A stretch of 64,000 nucleotides of DNA from Salvator merianae (GCA_003586115.2 QVOM02000049.1:23117765-23181764), one strand, 5' to 3'; numbered from the stretch's first letter, positions 26,401 to 35,997 are shown. The notes: generated by a model not told the origin, from the sequence alone. Program-made: numbers and translations.

Positions 26401-29400
26401 AGTGCAAAACTCGATAAATACTTTAAGTGGATACTTGTCTCAGCGTCATTTAGCATCAGATGTTATTCTGATGGAAGTGGCAAGGAATTTAACTCTGTTT
26501 CCAGTATTTTTGAGATTTCAATCTGTTGTCAAACAGGAGAAATCATCAGAGACTGCTGGATATAAATGACCCATAGGGGAAATAAATTTCACAATCCAAT
26601 TGTATAATTATGAAATTCACAGCTGGAAATGATATGTGCTAATATTTCTATAACACAGGTTCCACATGGGCAGAATCTTAGTGCCAAGGTAAACCTTTAA
26701 AATGACCCTCCAGGTCTGTTGATGAGAAAACATTTGACCTAGGCTTAGATAAATCTTTCCTATATTTAGGGAAGGATATTATATGTATGTATATGCTTAA
26801 TCACTTACTCTTAAAGTTGCATAATGAGTGACAGAAAAATCTAATATAAAAACAGATGGAGAAGCACAGAAATACAGTTCAGGATGGTAAAAACATTAAT
26901 TAGAACCATAGGTAAGATCAGCATGTGACTGCCCTGATGGTGCAGAAGTAATACGTATCTCAAGGGGTACAGGGGCTGCATGTCCCCATTCCTTTGATGA
27001 TTCATTCCACTATAAGTGCTTAGAGCGCTATAATAGCAAAGCGATTGGAAGAGTTCTGAGACCACTTCCTACTGCTCTTTCTCCCAGTTGGTCATATGAA
27101 CATAGAAAATGGCTGACTTCTATGACCATTGACTATGTTAATGTAAGCATCCCTGGGTGGAAGCTAGGGAATGAAAGTTCTCTGGCTGTGAAATATTTGC
27201 AGCCAAGATGGTGGCAAGTGTGCTTAACTACTTACAACAGCCATTGTGTTGTAAGATAAGGATCCTTAGAGCTATGAGTTGTGATGAGGCTCCAGTTGAA
27301 AGCCTCACTTTGATTTCATTGGATGTTTCAGCATGAAATATGAAAACATGGTTTAATGTAATCTAAAGGAGACTTCCAGCTGGAGCTACATCCACTCCTG
27401 TTTCTCTTGCAACCATGCTGCTTATATGGGCACTACATATTGCAGGGTGTTTTTTTTAGGAAGAAGGCTATGAGATCTCTCATAAGATCATGTACTGCCT
27501 TGTGCCTTTCCATCATCCTCACAAAAATACTCTGAATTCCTGCTGGTTAATAATCCAATGGGAATAAGTTCCCAATAAGTTTGTTATTAAATTGATTATC
27601 AGCTAGAACCCTGGAAAGAAAGCTAAGCAAATAATACATGTGACTTCTATGCATATTAGCTGACCAGGAGAACAAATGTCAGATTAATTATTTCAATATG
27701 ATTTAACAGTTATCCACAATGATCATCCTTATCTATGAAATCCTGTGATGGTCTGTGTACCTTCTCTGTACTTCAATGAATAAAGCATATGCTGACAGTT
27801 AAAAGTTCCATCATGGAGTATGTTTCTTAGCATGTATTCTTGTTGGCTTGTTGGGCTATGAGACAACTGGACTGCATGCCCATTGTAAGAAGCATTACTT
27901 GAATAGGTCTGTGATATGCTCTGTGCCACAGTCTTGCACATGTGCGTAACTCCCGTTGTGTTCAGCAATATCTGCTTCCTAGCAATACTTAAAGTATGTG
28001 TGTATCTTGAGTATTAGCAGCAGAGTTCTGAACATTATAAGTACATTCATTAAGATTCCATAGGCAATCCAACAATCTTCAGTATATATAAAACACTAAG
28101 ACATCTTGGTGAAACCAGCCCTTAAGCCAGAAGTCAGTGTTTTATAATTCTGGAATATTATTATTTTAAAAGGACTAATCCAGACTCCCAAATTTCTACA
28201 ACGTGTGAAGCTGTGCAAAGGAAAATTACTTCATCTGTAGTCCTATAACCTGCCAATCATTACAGATATAAATATTGATATTAGGAATATTTAAGACATT
28301 CTTGAGAGATAGTGATCAATTCATATTCCCCCACAAGATTATTATATATCATTAAATTTCCCATTAGTAGCAGAAGAACAGAAGTTGATACAGAGTGAAG
28401 TTTTATGAACACTTGAGAGTAAGTTCTAGTGTCTCAGTGGGACTTCCAAGATTGTGTTTATTTTGCTGCCATTGAGTTAGAGTCAACTACTGATGATTAC
28501 ATGAACACAGAGCAGCCGCCGGCAGCTTTAAGCCCGGCTATTCGGACCCCGTGCGAAGCGCGCCATAGCTGTTCAAGAGGCTCGAACACTCGGGCTTAAA
28601 GCCACCGGCCACCGCTGTGAACACATCTATGCAGAATTTGGGGGTTTTGGGGGGGGAGTACTGGAAGTAGTTTCATTTGCTGCTGTCTTCTTCTAGGGAG
28701 ATACTGTGGATCAAACGTGCAGCCCTTCTGCTTTTGAGGAAGTTGCTTTAAATAATTCAGAAGTAATTTATGTCTAACTCCCAACATTGCCATAAAGTAA
28801 AACTCTATTTTTTGTCAATGTTGTGTGAAATGAGGTTGTCTAAACCAGAGAGCTGAAATAATGTTATATGTATATACTTTCAGATTGTCGATTGCACATC
28901 TGCTTATATTACCATGAAACTCTTGTAAAAGAAGTCACCACTTCGAGCCCCGAAGGCTGCCGAATATCTCATGGCCAAAGTTATGAAGTCAGTGGCCTGG
29001 ACCAAGTCCTGTTTCCTTATCCAGAAGACCATAACCAGAGGAAAACAATAGAAAAACTGCTAAGCCACCTGGAAAAGGGAGTAATTCTCTGGCTAACACC
29101 TGATGGACTTTATGCTAAGAGACATTGTCAGAGCAGGATCTACTGGGACGGGCCTCTAGCATACTGTGGTGAAAGACCTAACAAACTGGAAAGGGAACAA
29201 ACATGCAAGCTGTTTGATACTCAGCAATTCCTTTCAGGTAATTTTTCAAAATGCAGTTAAAATGTATTTCTGTCATTTCTGAGTTAAGCGATAAAACTTT
29301 ATTTTCTTTCTTAAAACTACAACGAGTTTGAGTGTGAATTGCTTATAGACATAAAACAGGATAAAACCTTACATAATTTCTATATATAATAGTAGTCTCT

Positions 29401-32400
29401 CAGGTAAGGCTATTTTCTGTTACCAGTAGTCCCACTGTCCTCAGATACATCTTTTGTTTTTGTTGTTGCTTTTCTTTAGTGGTATAACATGAGTGAAATT
29501 TGAAATTTAATACACCAAATACTACTTTTGTCTCAGTTTTTTATGTGTAACTGTGACATATATAAATGACTAGGAAGCTTCATGAGTTTCAAATTTATTG
29601 CAGACATTTGTAGCTTTGATCTAGCTTCAGTGGAACTCACATGACTATCAAAAACATACAATCTTAACCAGAGATGTTGAACTCAATACTAGTCATAGAA
29701 ACAACCGGATTGAAATGAGTAACAAGAGTCTGAAGCCAAAGCAGAGAACCCTAAAACTAAACACTTGAAATGGAGGATGTAGAACTGTTTTTTTTCCCCC
29801 CTTTGAAAATATTATTTCTGTTCAAAAATCAAAATAAAACTTCATCAGGAAATCTTCAGCTAATACGTTTGTTTTCAAGACGAGAGGTGTTTTGTCCCCT
29901 ACCACACTTAATTTGGAACTCCTCCCTCCTCCTGTAATTGATTGGTCAGTACCACCTGCCAATCACCGGCAGCTCACCTCTGCTGTTCCAATGTTCAGTG
30001 TATTCCTGCGCAAAACTGGAAGCTGACAAGCCTAAAATGGATGCAGAAGTGCATTCTTGCAGAACCCTGCAAATAGAACCACAACTTTAAAAAGGTCGGA
30101 CTGAAGGATTTATTCAGTGTGGATCCCTTTGCAGGGTTCAGCACTGCCAGTGTCTGCTTGCTGACTGACCAAACCTATTTCCTTCAGTGTCTGCTTGTGG
30201 TTTTTTATTTATTTATTTATTAAGCAGGCTACAGAGCAGCAGGAACCATATTGGCTCTCTATTTTTTTTACTTCAGCTATTCCAGGCAAAGCACTGTGCA
30301 CAGTTGCACACTCCTTGCTTTTTTACAGATGTCTGGAAAGCTGGAGTACCTGCGGGCCGTAAATGATTGGTTTTCCTCTGCAAGCAGAAAAGCTGAGGCA
30401 ACACCCTCTTGGCCTGCTGTCAATGCCTATATCCGGCATCCTAAAAAGACGTGCGTCGGAAAAAACACTTGCCAAAAAACATGGATTCATTTGAAAATGC
30501 AACACATTTGTCACACAAAGTCACATTTTGGTGTGATTTCACCATAGCTGAATGTGATCTAACTCATAGTAAAGCTTGTGTGTAGCTACCCCATTTAGCC
30601 CTGCTTTGGCTATCTTGGGAACATACTATTCTAATCACCTTCATTGCATGCCAACAGCTCCTTGTTCACTCATGTCTGAATCTTTGTGACCCCATGGACC
30701 ACATCACGCCAAGCTTTTCTGTCGTCTGGTGTCTGCCAGAGTTTTCCCAAGCTCATGTTTATTGCTTCCGTGACACTGTCTATCCATCTCATCCTCTGCC
30801 GTCCCCTTCTCCTTTTTGCCTATAATCTTTCTAGCATCAGGGTCTTTTCTAGTGAGTCCTGTCTACTCACTATGTGGCCAAAGGATTTGAGCTTCAGCTT
30901 CAGTATTTGTCCTTCCAGTGAGCAGTCAGGAGTTGATTTCCTTTAGTATTGACTGATTTGATCTCCTTGCAGTCCAAGGGATCTCAAAAGTCTTCTCCAT
31001 CACCATGATTTGAAAGTGTCAATTTTTCAGTGTTCAACCTTTCTTGTGATCCAACTCTCAGAGCTGTATATTACTATTGGGAAAACCATAGCTTTGACTA
31101 TATGTACTTTTTGTTGGCAAAGTTATGTCCCTGCTTTTTAAAATGCTGTCGAGGTTTGCCATAGTTTTCCTCCGAAGGAGCACGATTTTTTAATTTCATG
31201 GCTTCAGTCACCATCTGCAGTGATCTTTGAGCTCCCCCAAAATAAAATCTATCTTTGCTTCCATTTCTTCCCCCTCTATTTGCCAGGGAGTGATGGGACC
31301 AGATGCCATGATCTTACTTTTTTTTTAATGTTGAGCTTCAAACCAACTTCTGCATGCTCCTCTTTCATCAAGGGGCTTCTTAATTCTTCATTTTCTGTCA
31401 TCAGAGTGGTATCATGTGTGTATCTTAAATTTTTGCTGTTTCTTCCGGGAATCTTAATTCCAGCTTTTGATTGAAATTTCTCAAGTAAATGTAGGCAAAA
31501 ACCTGCAAAATGGAGACTTGCTGTGGTATCCATATAGCCATTCAAAACTAGTTCTCTATAGGGTTGTTTGAAGCCGAGGGTGGAATTTTTACTATATTTG
31601 TATACATGATTAGAAATCAAAGGAATCAGGAGAGTGATACATACTGTAATGCTGCTTGATAGGTGTTGTTTTTGATTATCATGGTTACATGTGTCAGGTA
31701 GTAAACTGTTAGTAAACTAACTGACAGGAATCACTGTCTCTATACTGTTATTCTGTCTGTATGCAATATTCTTCTTCTGTATAACTAGGTCTTACTTTCT
31801 ACTCTTTAGTCATTGTGGTATTCAAACTTTGCCGACCATTGTTTCAAAGATCGCCAAAGTATAAACAAAATTTCTGGGAATGACTGTATCTTAATCAGTA
31901 GTTGTAGAAAGCTGTGTTAACCTCACATATGTTCTGCTTATTTCCTTTGACTTGATGGTAGGTAAGATTAATCAGACCACCTGACCACAACATGCTAGGG
32001 TTTAAAATGATTGCTGTCAACATAAATTTTTTGTTTAGGTGTACAGCCAGGAGATCTTAAGGCTGCATTCATATGTAGCAACACAGAATGGCTCAAAAGG
32101 GCCTTAGAGATGGTAACCTGTGGCCCTTGTATTCTCATTCCATCTGTAATCCACCTTTTCTAACTGAGAATGTTCATCGGGGGTGGGGCGGGGGTGGGGG
32201 GGCATATTAATGATCCTGCCTGTGAACCATCTCTAAGTTGCCTTAGAGGTGTTTTTTTTTTTCCTACTGCATGTGAATACAGCCTTAGTCAATTCTAAGA
32301 GCGCTTCCACACTGGCTGGTATACCAGACCAGCAAGCATACTAGGAGACTCCCTTTGGTGTACTGGTACGGTCTAAGACAGGCCCTGCCCAGAGCATCCT

Positions 32401-35261
32401 TTGGACTGTACCAAGGTGTGGAAGGGGTGCTCCTTGACCCTTGCTATACTGCTTTAGCAGTAAATGCAGAATGGCCTAAAAACGTTATGTTTTTCAGGTA
32501 AAATATAGTTCTAGATTTGTTCCTCCTGACAGCTTTACCGTCATAGTAATCTGGACAGTTGTTTTTTGTGCTATTTCTTTTGTCCTGCCATAGCTCTGAA
32601 GTTTAGGCCTAGAGCATAGCTCAAACATTTTCTCTTGGTTTTTCAGAACTACAAGCATTCGCCCACCATGGCCGACCGTTGCCTAGATTCCAGATTGTGT
32701 TATGTTTTGGAGAGGAGTTCCCAGATCCACAAAGGCAGAGAAAACAAATTACAGCTCATGTAAGTGTAAACTGTGTTATGTATTACCATAAAACATCACA
32801 GAGACTTAAAGGCCAAAAACAGAAGGCTGGGGTGAGGGTTACATACAGGACAGAAAACTGACTAATGTAGTCTTGGCCATTGTTTTATCAGCTGCAGTCA
32901 GTGTACCCATTTTGAAATGTCCTAATGTCTACTATTATAATAAGGCCGTAAATAATTTGGGTCCCAAATATCTAAAGAAATGCCTTCTTTCATGTAGAAC
33001 TACCCATGTCCTAAGATTTGCCAGTGAGGCCCTCTTTGATGTGTCACTCCCTTAAACATGTGGGAGGGTGTTCTTGGTGATGGCCCCCAGATTATGAAAT
33101 AGGCCCCCTCTGAAGTGAGCCAGGCACCCTCATTATATGTGTATAGACATCTGGTGAAGACACGTCTCTTTACCCTGGCCTTTGGCTGAGGGAACAACAT
33201 CGCCTTCTCAGGCAAGCACTGTTACTGTTTTAGCCAATTTATCTGTATTTATAGTGATTTTATTGTAACCCACCTTGATGTGTTTGGATATACAGTAGGA
33301 TAGAAGTGTGTGTATAATATAAATAATATGAGTTCTGCAGTTTCATTCTAAGTGCTGCATTTGTGTTTGTTTCTTTTCTATGACAACCAACTGAAAGTTT
33401 ATAATGTGGGGAAGTTAGTATTATTATTATTATTATTTTTACCAGTAATTGCATTTGAAAACTTCTCCATTTGGGAAACTCATACAATAAAGAATAAAAA
33501 TTATGTGTCTACTTTGCTGTGTATAGTATAATTGGGGCCTTTTCACACTTTCCACCATGGAATGTTCACCAACGATCCCTGATGCTCATTAGGTTCAAGT
33601 GCGAAAAGGCCCTTAGTGTTGGATTCCCCTAGAATTTTGCAACAGCAACTTGCAACTGTTTCAGTATTCACTGCAGTATATTTAAGCCAGTATGTTCTTC
33701 CCTTGTATAACATGGTATGTTTAGTTGCTGCCAAGTACCATGTGGCTCAAAATTGCATTATGCAAGTAATTTATATCTATGTAAAACTAGAGATTGGGGA
33801 ACTGTGGAGGCCAAGTCTGCAAGGTAAACCAAAGGTATCATACAGATGAGATCCAGCCATCCAGTCTAAGCCCTGGCTCTGTGGAGTGGAGACCCAAACC
33901 ATCAGTAAGTCAGTGGTGCTGCAGAGGGCAGAGCTGGTCTACCAGGATGTCAGTGGCATTATGGGAAAGGTGTCCTAGTCAAACAGTTTAAGTCAGTGGC
34001 ACCTCACAGGCCAAATCACATTATTAAAAGTTCCCAGGATTATATTAAACAAGTGACACCTCATTTTACCAAATGTGAAAAAGCAAAACTGTTGTATAAC
34101 AATGGCTGTGTCCAGATGTCATTCATTTATTCCGCTAAATTTGGATATTCCGGAATATCCATGCTTTATTCTGGAATATTCAAATATAGTGAAATAAATA
34201 AGTGATGTTTGGACGCAGCATTTGTTGTATAAGGGAAAATATACTTTGCCAGCCATTCAAAAACAAAGCTGTGCTACACAAAGCTGTGCTATGACTATAA
34301 TTGACATATCAGATAAAGGTTAGAGGATCTTAGGTATGGCATATTCGGTCCCTAAATTTTCCCCAGAAAAAGGCAACTGCAGGTTATTTAAGTACTTTTG
34401 TCAACAAAACTGGATAGTTATGTGTCTCTGAGTTTTTAATATATGTATTTCAACTTTTACCTGTTGTGTATTCTAACCTTCTAAGCCCCCCTGAAGCAAT
34501 AGGGTAGGATACAAAGTTAAACAAACAAACACATGTCTTTGAAGTCACCAGGAAATGAACTTGGGTTTACCTTTTGTATATAATCATTCTGATGCCTGCT
34601 TATGTATATTTGAAGCAATAGGGAAGTTCTGAGTTTTGTACAGTGCAGAAATACATCTTGGAGGAAAGTGTGTGATAAAACTGCTGTCTAAAAGAAGCAT
34701 GTGCAGCTATGTTTTAAAATCTTGAGCAAGACCATTTAAAAAGATAAAGCATTCTGGTTCTGAAATTTTTATTTTGAAATAAGTGGAACAGTATTATATA
34801 GACCTCGGCTGCATCCATTTACAGTAAAAAAAAAAAGTGGCTCAATAGCAACTTAGAGGTGGTAGTTCCTGCATGCTAATACCTTGATCTATGTTAAAAG
34901 CCAAAAATGCATTTTCTGACCTTTAATGTAGATTAGAAGTGGAATGGGAACTGTACTGTCTGCATTCTACCATCTATAAGCCGCTTTTGAGCTTTTTTTT
35001 TTTTTTTTAATGTGCGTGGATACAACCGTAGTCTTAACACATTATTATCTCAGTGTGAAGGAATTGAAATACTGGGTATATTCTTTTAAAATCTTTTTTT
35101 TCTTCTTCTCTGTTAAGGTTGAGCCAATGTTTGCAAGGCAGCTATATTACTTTACACAGCAAAACACTGGACCTTTTCTAAGAGGCTATGATATATCAGA
35201 ACAAGTCACCAGTTCAGATGATTACCCCCGATCTCTACACCACTCCTCTGTTCAAGAATAA
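11167..35261 (+). CDS. IRF4: Interferon regulatory factor 4, full coding span (8 coding exons)
   Basis: IRF4 is a lymphoid and melanocyte transcription factor that acts in the nucleus, binding GAAA-containing ISRE sites and composite sites with PU.1 or BATF/JUN. Joining 11167-11400, 16424-16610, 17510-17598, 19636-19777, 25284-25391, 28884-29237, 32647-32759 and 35118-35261 gives 456 residues with no frame break, and every intron is GT-AG. The N-terminal DNA-binding domain (about residues 27-135) has the five tryptophans of the family (W33, W48, W60, W80, W99) and the contact residues T101, R104 and C105, equivalent to human T95, R98 and C99. A proline/tyrosine-rich linker follows, then the IRF association domain (about 240-420) and a C-terminal tail ending HHSSVQE. 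Human IRF4 has 451 residues; the extra length is mostly a Ser/Gly/Thr-rich stretch before the DNA-binding domain. I recognised it by similarity to known IRF4; no search was run. Confidence 0.97.
11581..11795. mobile_element. Foldback MITE, family 2 (about 215 bp)
   Basis: The 5' end CACGCCTAAGTTTTAATCC pairs with the 3' end GGATTAAAATTTAGGTGTG, and the interior is also partly self-complementary. Same family as 13231-13444 and 42131-42344. It lies 180 bp into intron 2. Confidence 0.8.
13231..13444. mobile_element. Foldback MITE, family 2, with ATA target duplication
   Basis: 214-bp element from GGCAGTGTTCACACATAAG to ATGCAGCC, flanked by ATA at 13228-13230 and 13445-13447. Confidence 0.85.
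13781..14010 (+). mobile_element. CR1-type LINE 3' tail
   Basis: Has the GCTCCAGGTTGGAGGGACAG block, GATGCCCAGAAGCAATTGG and the end CTCTTATGTTCTTATG, showing the 8-bp terminal unit clearly. Confidence 0.8.
14011..15475. other. Intron 2, no recognised feature
   Basis: AT-rich unique DNA, with one short TTATTG/TTGTTA-rich stretch near 14485-14530. Confidence 0.5.
15477..16211. mobile_element. Composite MITE-like element with nested family 1 MITE
   Basis: The outer ends GGCCTTTTCTGCGCTT and AAGTGCAGAAAGGGCC are inverted repeats about 735 bp apart. The interior resembles the larger family 6 elements (CCAGTCAGGCCTGG type). A complete family 1 MITE sits inside at 15862-16041. No clear target duplication is seen for the outer element. 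Confidence 0.55.
15862..16041. mobile_element. 180-bp foldback MITE, family 1, copy B
   Basis: Ends GGCCCTTTCTGCACTTG and CAAGTGCAGAAAGGGCC; target duplication ATT at 15859-15861 and 16042-16044. Confidence 0.9.
16424..16610 (+). CDS. IRF4: IRF4 coding exon 3 (second half of DNA-binding domain)
   Basis: The exon is 187 nt, with acceptor TTTTCAG and donor G|GTAGGA. It encodes residues 79-140 plus the first base of Gly141. It includes W80, W99 and the recognition-helix region around T101, R104, C105 and N108, which contacts GAAA sites in IRF structures. The protein is almost identical to mammalian IRF4 here. The reading frame stays open past the donor, but that extension is intronic. Confidence 0.97.
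16611..17509 (+). other. IRF4 intron 3, no recognised feature
   Basis: 899-bp intron. A stretch near 17200-17400 (AATCTTAGCGTTGGAAGGGA onward, with CTTCATGAGGTAACCTGTTC) looks like a worn dispersed repeat, but I cannot name it. Confidence 0.4.
17510..17598 (+). CDS. IRF4: IRF4 coding exon 4 (linker)
   Basis: The exon is 89 nt, acceptor ATGCACAG and donor CAG|GTACAT, encoding residues 141-170. It starts GTKQLSVEDPQM, close to mammalian GAKQLTLEDPQM, then diverges into an Asn/Pro/Tyr/Ser-rich linker (NNPYNVNPSYSSLQTQ). No longer reading frame marks it; it is found by the conserved start, the splice sites and phase continuity. Confidence 0.93.
18260..19050. mobile_element. Large MITE-like element or two adjoining ones (intron 4)
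   Basis: It starts GGGCCTGTTTGCACTTACG. An internal inverted end, TAAGTGCGAACAGGCTC, stops at 18586, and a second end, GTAAGTGCAGAAAAGACCC, stops at 19050. The first part has repeats of TTCGAACCCAGAGGG type; the second matches copies near 22573, 35533 and 52011. Confidence 0.55.
19151..19373. mobile_element. Foldback MITE, family 4
   Basis: Shares CAACTTAGAGGTTGTAACAT, an AATGCATTTTGG centre and the end GGATGCAGCC with copies at 22338, 34807 and 51379. No target duplication could be read. Confidence 0.65.
19425..19605 (+). mobile_element. L2-like LINE 3' tail
   Basis: T-rich tail from TTCCCTTCTGATGTCGCCC to GAGGGTATAAATATAAATCA, typical of L2-type LINE ends. It ends about 30 bp before the exon 5 acceptor. 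Confidence 0.5.
19636..19777 (+). CDS. IRF4: IRF4 coding exon 5 (linker)
   Basis: The exon is 142 nt, acceptor CGTGCAG and donor G|GTAAGA, encoding residues 171-217 plus one base of Gly218. The conserved core is RSWREYIPEQPHPEI followed by YQC and HHWQSPACQN, matching the Pro/His-rich linker of IRF4. The middle (ASVPFAARN) diverges from mammals. Confidence 0.95.
19778..21175 (+). other. IRF4 intron 5, first part
   Basis: AT-rich unique DNA; the only unusual part is a purine-rich stretch (20240-20480). Nothing is named. Confidence 0.45.
21176..21260. mobile_element. 85-bp deletion derivative with MITE ends
   Basis: GGGCCTTTCTGCAATTC opens it, and GTGTGAACCAGAAAGGCCC closes it in inverted orientation. 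Similar sequence to family 6 follows to about 21612. Confidence 0.5.
22338..22526. mobile_element. Foldback MITE, family 4, with AGA target duplication
   Basis: 189 bp from GGCTGCATTTGTACAC to GGGGATGCAACC; AGA at 22335-22337 and 22527-22529. Confidence 0.8.
22573..22966. mobile_element. Family 6 MITE-like element (intron 5)
   Basis: It contains CCGGTATACCAGTCCATTC, GGTGGCCAAAATAGCCACC and CAGCAGGGGGACCCATT, shared with the copies near 18590, 21270, 35533 and 52011. Ends are degraded. Confidence 0.5.
22980..23060 (-). mobile_element. LINE 3' end fragment (reverse)
   Basis: ATTGCCTTATACCATAGTCCC-type sequence leads into a TGGTTAACAAAATGAATAAA stretch, like reversed LINE tails at 47190 and 63427. 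Confidence 0.35.
23061..24527 (+). other. IRF4 intron 5, unassigned
   Basis: AT-rich DNA without a clear element or exon. Confidence 0.45.
24528..24655 (+). repeat. Hammerhead-like repeat, copy 1
   Basis: CTGAAGA (24558-24564), one T, a perfect 6-bp stem GGACAT/ATGTCC around a 7-nt loop, then GAAA (24585-24588). The flanks match three other copies in the window. See findings for the reading as a Penelope-type hammerhead relic. Confidence 0.6.
25284..25391 (+). CDS. IRF4: IRF4 coding exon 6 (start of IRF association domain)
   Basis: The exon is 108 nt, acceptor GAAAACAG and donor G|GTATGT, encoding residues 218-253. It carries GCQVTGTFYACAPPESQ, conserved in IRF4, then a divergent Thr/Gly/Ile/Pro segment and SGEALPFS leading into the association domain. 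Both borders fall inside codons, and the phase matches the neighbours. Confidence 0.95.
25392..28500 (+). other. IRF4 intron 6, mostly unassigned
   Basis: AT-rich unique DNA. I see no transposon ends apart from the hAT-like MITE that follows at 28510. Confidence 0.5.
28510..28617. mobile_element. GC-rich hAT-like MITE with 8-bp target duplication
   Basis: TGAACACA stands at 28502-28509 and again at 28618-28625. The 108 bp between have inverted ends (AGCAGCCGCCGGCAGCTTTAAGCC against GGCTTAAAGCCACCGGCCACCGCTG, about 17 of 24 positions) and are strongly CpG-rich in an AT-rich intron. An 8-bp duplication and a CTG end are hAT features. Confidence 0.75.
28884..29237 (+). CDS. IRF4: IRF4 coding exon 7 (core of IRF association domain)
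   Basis: The largest coding exon, 354 nt, acceptor CTTTCAG and donor CAG|GTAATT. It encodes residues 254-371, the main part of the SMAD-like association domain that mediates contact with PU.1 and other IRFs. Recognisable stretches include DCRLHICLYY, TTSSPEGCRISHG, LDQVLFPYPED, DGLYAKRHCQSRIYWDGP and TCKLFDTQQFLS. All are close to mammalian IRF4. Confidence 0.97.
29238..30599 (+). other. IRF4 intron 7, first part
   Basis: No element recognised; a short (TTTA)n run lies near 30206-30222. Confidence 0.45.
30600..31620 (-). mobile_element. BovB (RTE) LINE fragment, reverse strand
   Basis: The sequence around GTGACCCCATGGACCACATC, CATCTCATCCTCTGCCGTCC, CTCCTTGCAGTCCAAGGG and GTGATGGGACCAGATGCCATG is closely like the ruminant BovB LINE read in reverse. 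On the minus strand it encodes GIKIPGRNSKNLRY, with a decayed catalytic box (YTHD where YADD is expected) and then LKLNIKKK. So this is a dead reverse-transcriptase C-terminal piece plus 3' part, inside intron 7. BovB is abundant in squamates and is thought to have spread horizontally. Confidence 0.88.
32061..32284. mobile_element. Foldback MITE, family 3
   Basis: GGCTGCATTCATATG to CATGTGAATACAGCC, about 224 bp, with CCATCTGTAATCCACCTTTTC in the middle. The flanks TAA and TTA do not give a clean duplication. Confidence 0.75.
32299..32476. mobile_element. Small MITE-like foldback element (intron 7)
   Basis: Contains CTGGTATACCAGACCAG and GGACTGTACCAAGGTGTGGA, and ends GTAAATGCAGAATGGCC. Related sequence lies near 41795-41880. 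Confidence 0.4.
32647..32759 (+). CDS. IRF4: IRF4 coding exon 8 (IRF association domain)
   Basis: The exon is 113 nt, acceptor TTTTTCAG and donor CAT|GTAAGT, encoding residues 372-409. It reads LQAFAHHGRPLPRF then CFGEEFPDPQRQRKQITAH, nearly unchanged from mammals. It ends on a codon boundary. Confidence 0.96.
32870..33316 (+). mobile_element. L2-like LINE 3' part
   Basis: Translates in pieces to NLGPKYLKKCL and similar, followed by a tail with CCACCTTGATGTGTTTGGA and ATAATATAAATAATATG, as in L2-type ends. It starts about 110 bp after the exon 8 donor. Confidence 0.5.
33535..33612. mobile_element. 78-bp deletion derivative with MITE ends
   Basis: GGGCCTTTTCACACTTTCC and AAGTGCGAAAAGGCCC are inverted ends with almost nothing between. 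It is the shortest member of the family of 40363-40934. Confidence 0.6.
33613..34806 (+). other. IRF4 intron 8, unassigned part
   Basis: AT-rich; TATTCCGGAATATCC-like inverted repeats near 34136-34198. No named element. Confidence 0.4.
34807..35027. mobile_element. Foldback MITE, family 4, beside exon 9
   Basis: GGCTGCATCCATTTACAG to GTGCGTGGATACAACC. Its 3' end is about 90 bp before the exon 9 acceptor. Confidence 0.75.
35118..35261 (+). CDS. IRF4: IRF4 coding exon 9 (C-terminus and stop)
   Basis: The exon starts after CTGTTAAG and ends at TAA (35259-35261), encoding residues 410-456. It contains ARQLYYFTQQNTG and LRGYDISEQV, then the Ser/His-rich end HHSSVQE. In mammals this tail has an autoinhibitory role. 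The acceptor TTAAG is weaker than the other acceptors in the gene, though a T-rich tract precedes it. Confidence 0.96.
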   Translation, partial: VEPMFARQLYYFTQQNTGPFLRGYDISEQVTSSDDYPRSLHHSSVQE

Positions 35262-35532
35262 GTACATGAAAAGCAAAGCCTGAAGCTTTTTTTTTTTTGA
35301 AGGTTACACTCACTCGTTGAGTTATCACTGGATTTTAGCTAAAGGATGTAAATTGGTGCTTGGATTCACCTTGTGAAAGTGGACATTTTTCTTTCCCCCA
35401 TCCCCTTTATGAAGCGCTCAGCCTTGTCAACGAAAACTGACATTTCTTAAATGTTTACATACTGTTAAATAAGTGCGGTGTCTTGTTGGTGACTTCGAAC
35501 TAAAACTAGTCCCTTGATATTTGTGTGGATCA

Positions 35533-35997
35533 GGTTCTTTCCTTTCCACAATGGGTATTAGACCAGACCTTCTGCTTCCACAAGCTAGTGTGAGATAGCA
35601 GAGGCCCCATCCCCATCACACTTCATCCTCATTGGACAAAGCATGGACCAGGTTAGGGTGCCCAAAACAGCACCCTAGTGCAGTATAGCTATAGACCGGG
35701 GCAGTATACTGGACCCGGGAGGTGTGTGAACAGCCTGCCCCTGTGGTCTGGTATATCATGGAGGACCCTTTTCAGTGGCACTCCAGGAAGCATAACCGGA
35801 AGTGGGTCAGTGCTAAAACTGGCCAGGCTGAAAACTCCAAAGGCCAAGAATGAAGGTTCTTGACCTTCAGAGCTGCAACACTGCCTCTGAGGGATATATC
35901 TGTGCAGCAACCCTTTCCAGCTTGGGGCAGGTTGTGTATCTCAGGACAGGGTGGACCACCTTGCCCCAGAATATGACAGTCAAGTGCGGAAATGGCC
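35533..35997. mobile_element. Family 6 MITE-like element in the IRF4 3' UTR
   Basis: It opens with GGTTCTTTCCTTTCCAC and ends AAGTGCGGAAATGGCC, which is imperfectly inverted. The interior has CCCAAAACAGCACCCTAGTG, in the same place as CCAAAATGGCC sequences in sister copies. Confidence 0.55.

Noticed and set aside
28501..28625. GC-rich foldback read as a structured RNA gene or insulator
   Set aside because: The perfect 8-bp flanking duplication makes a hAT-type insertion the simpler explanation.
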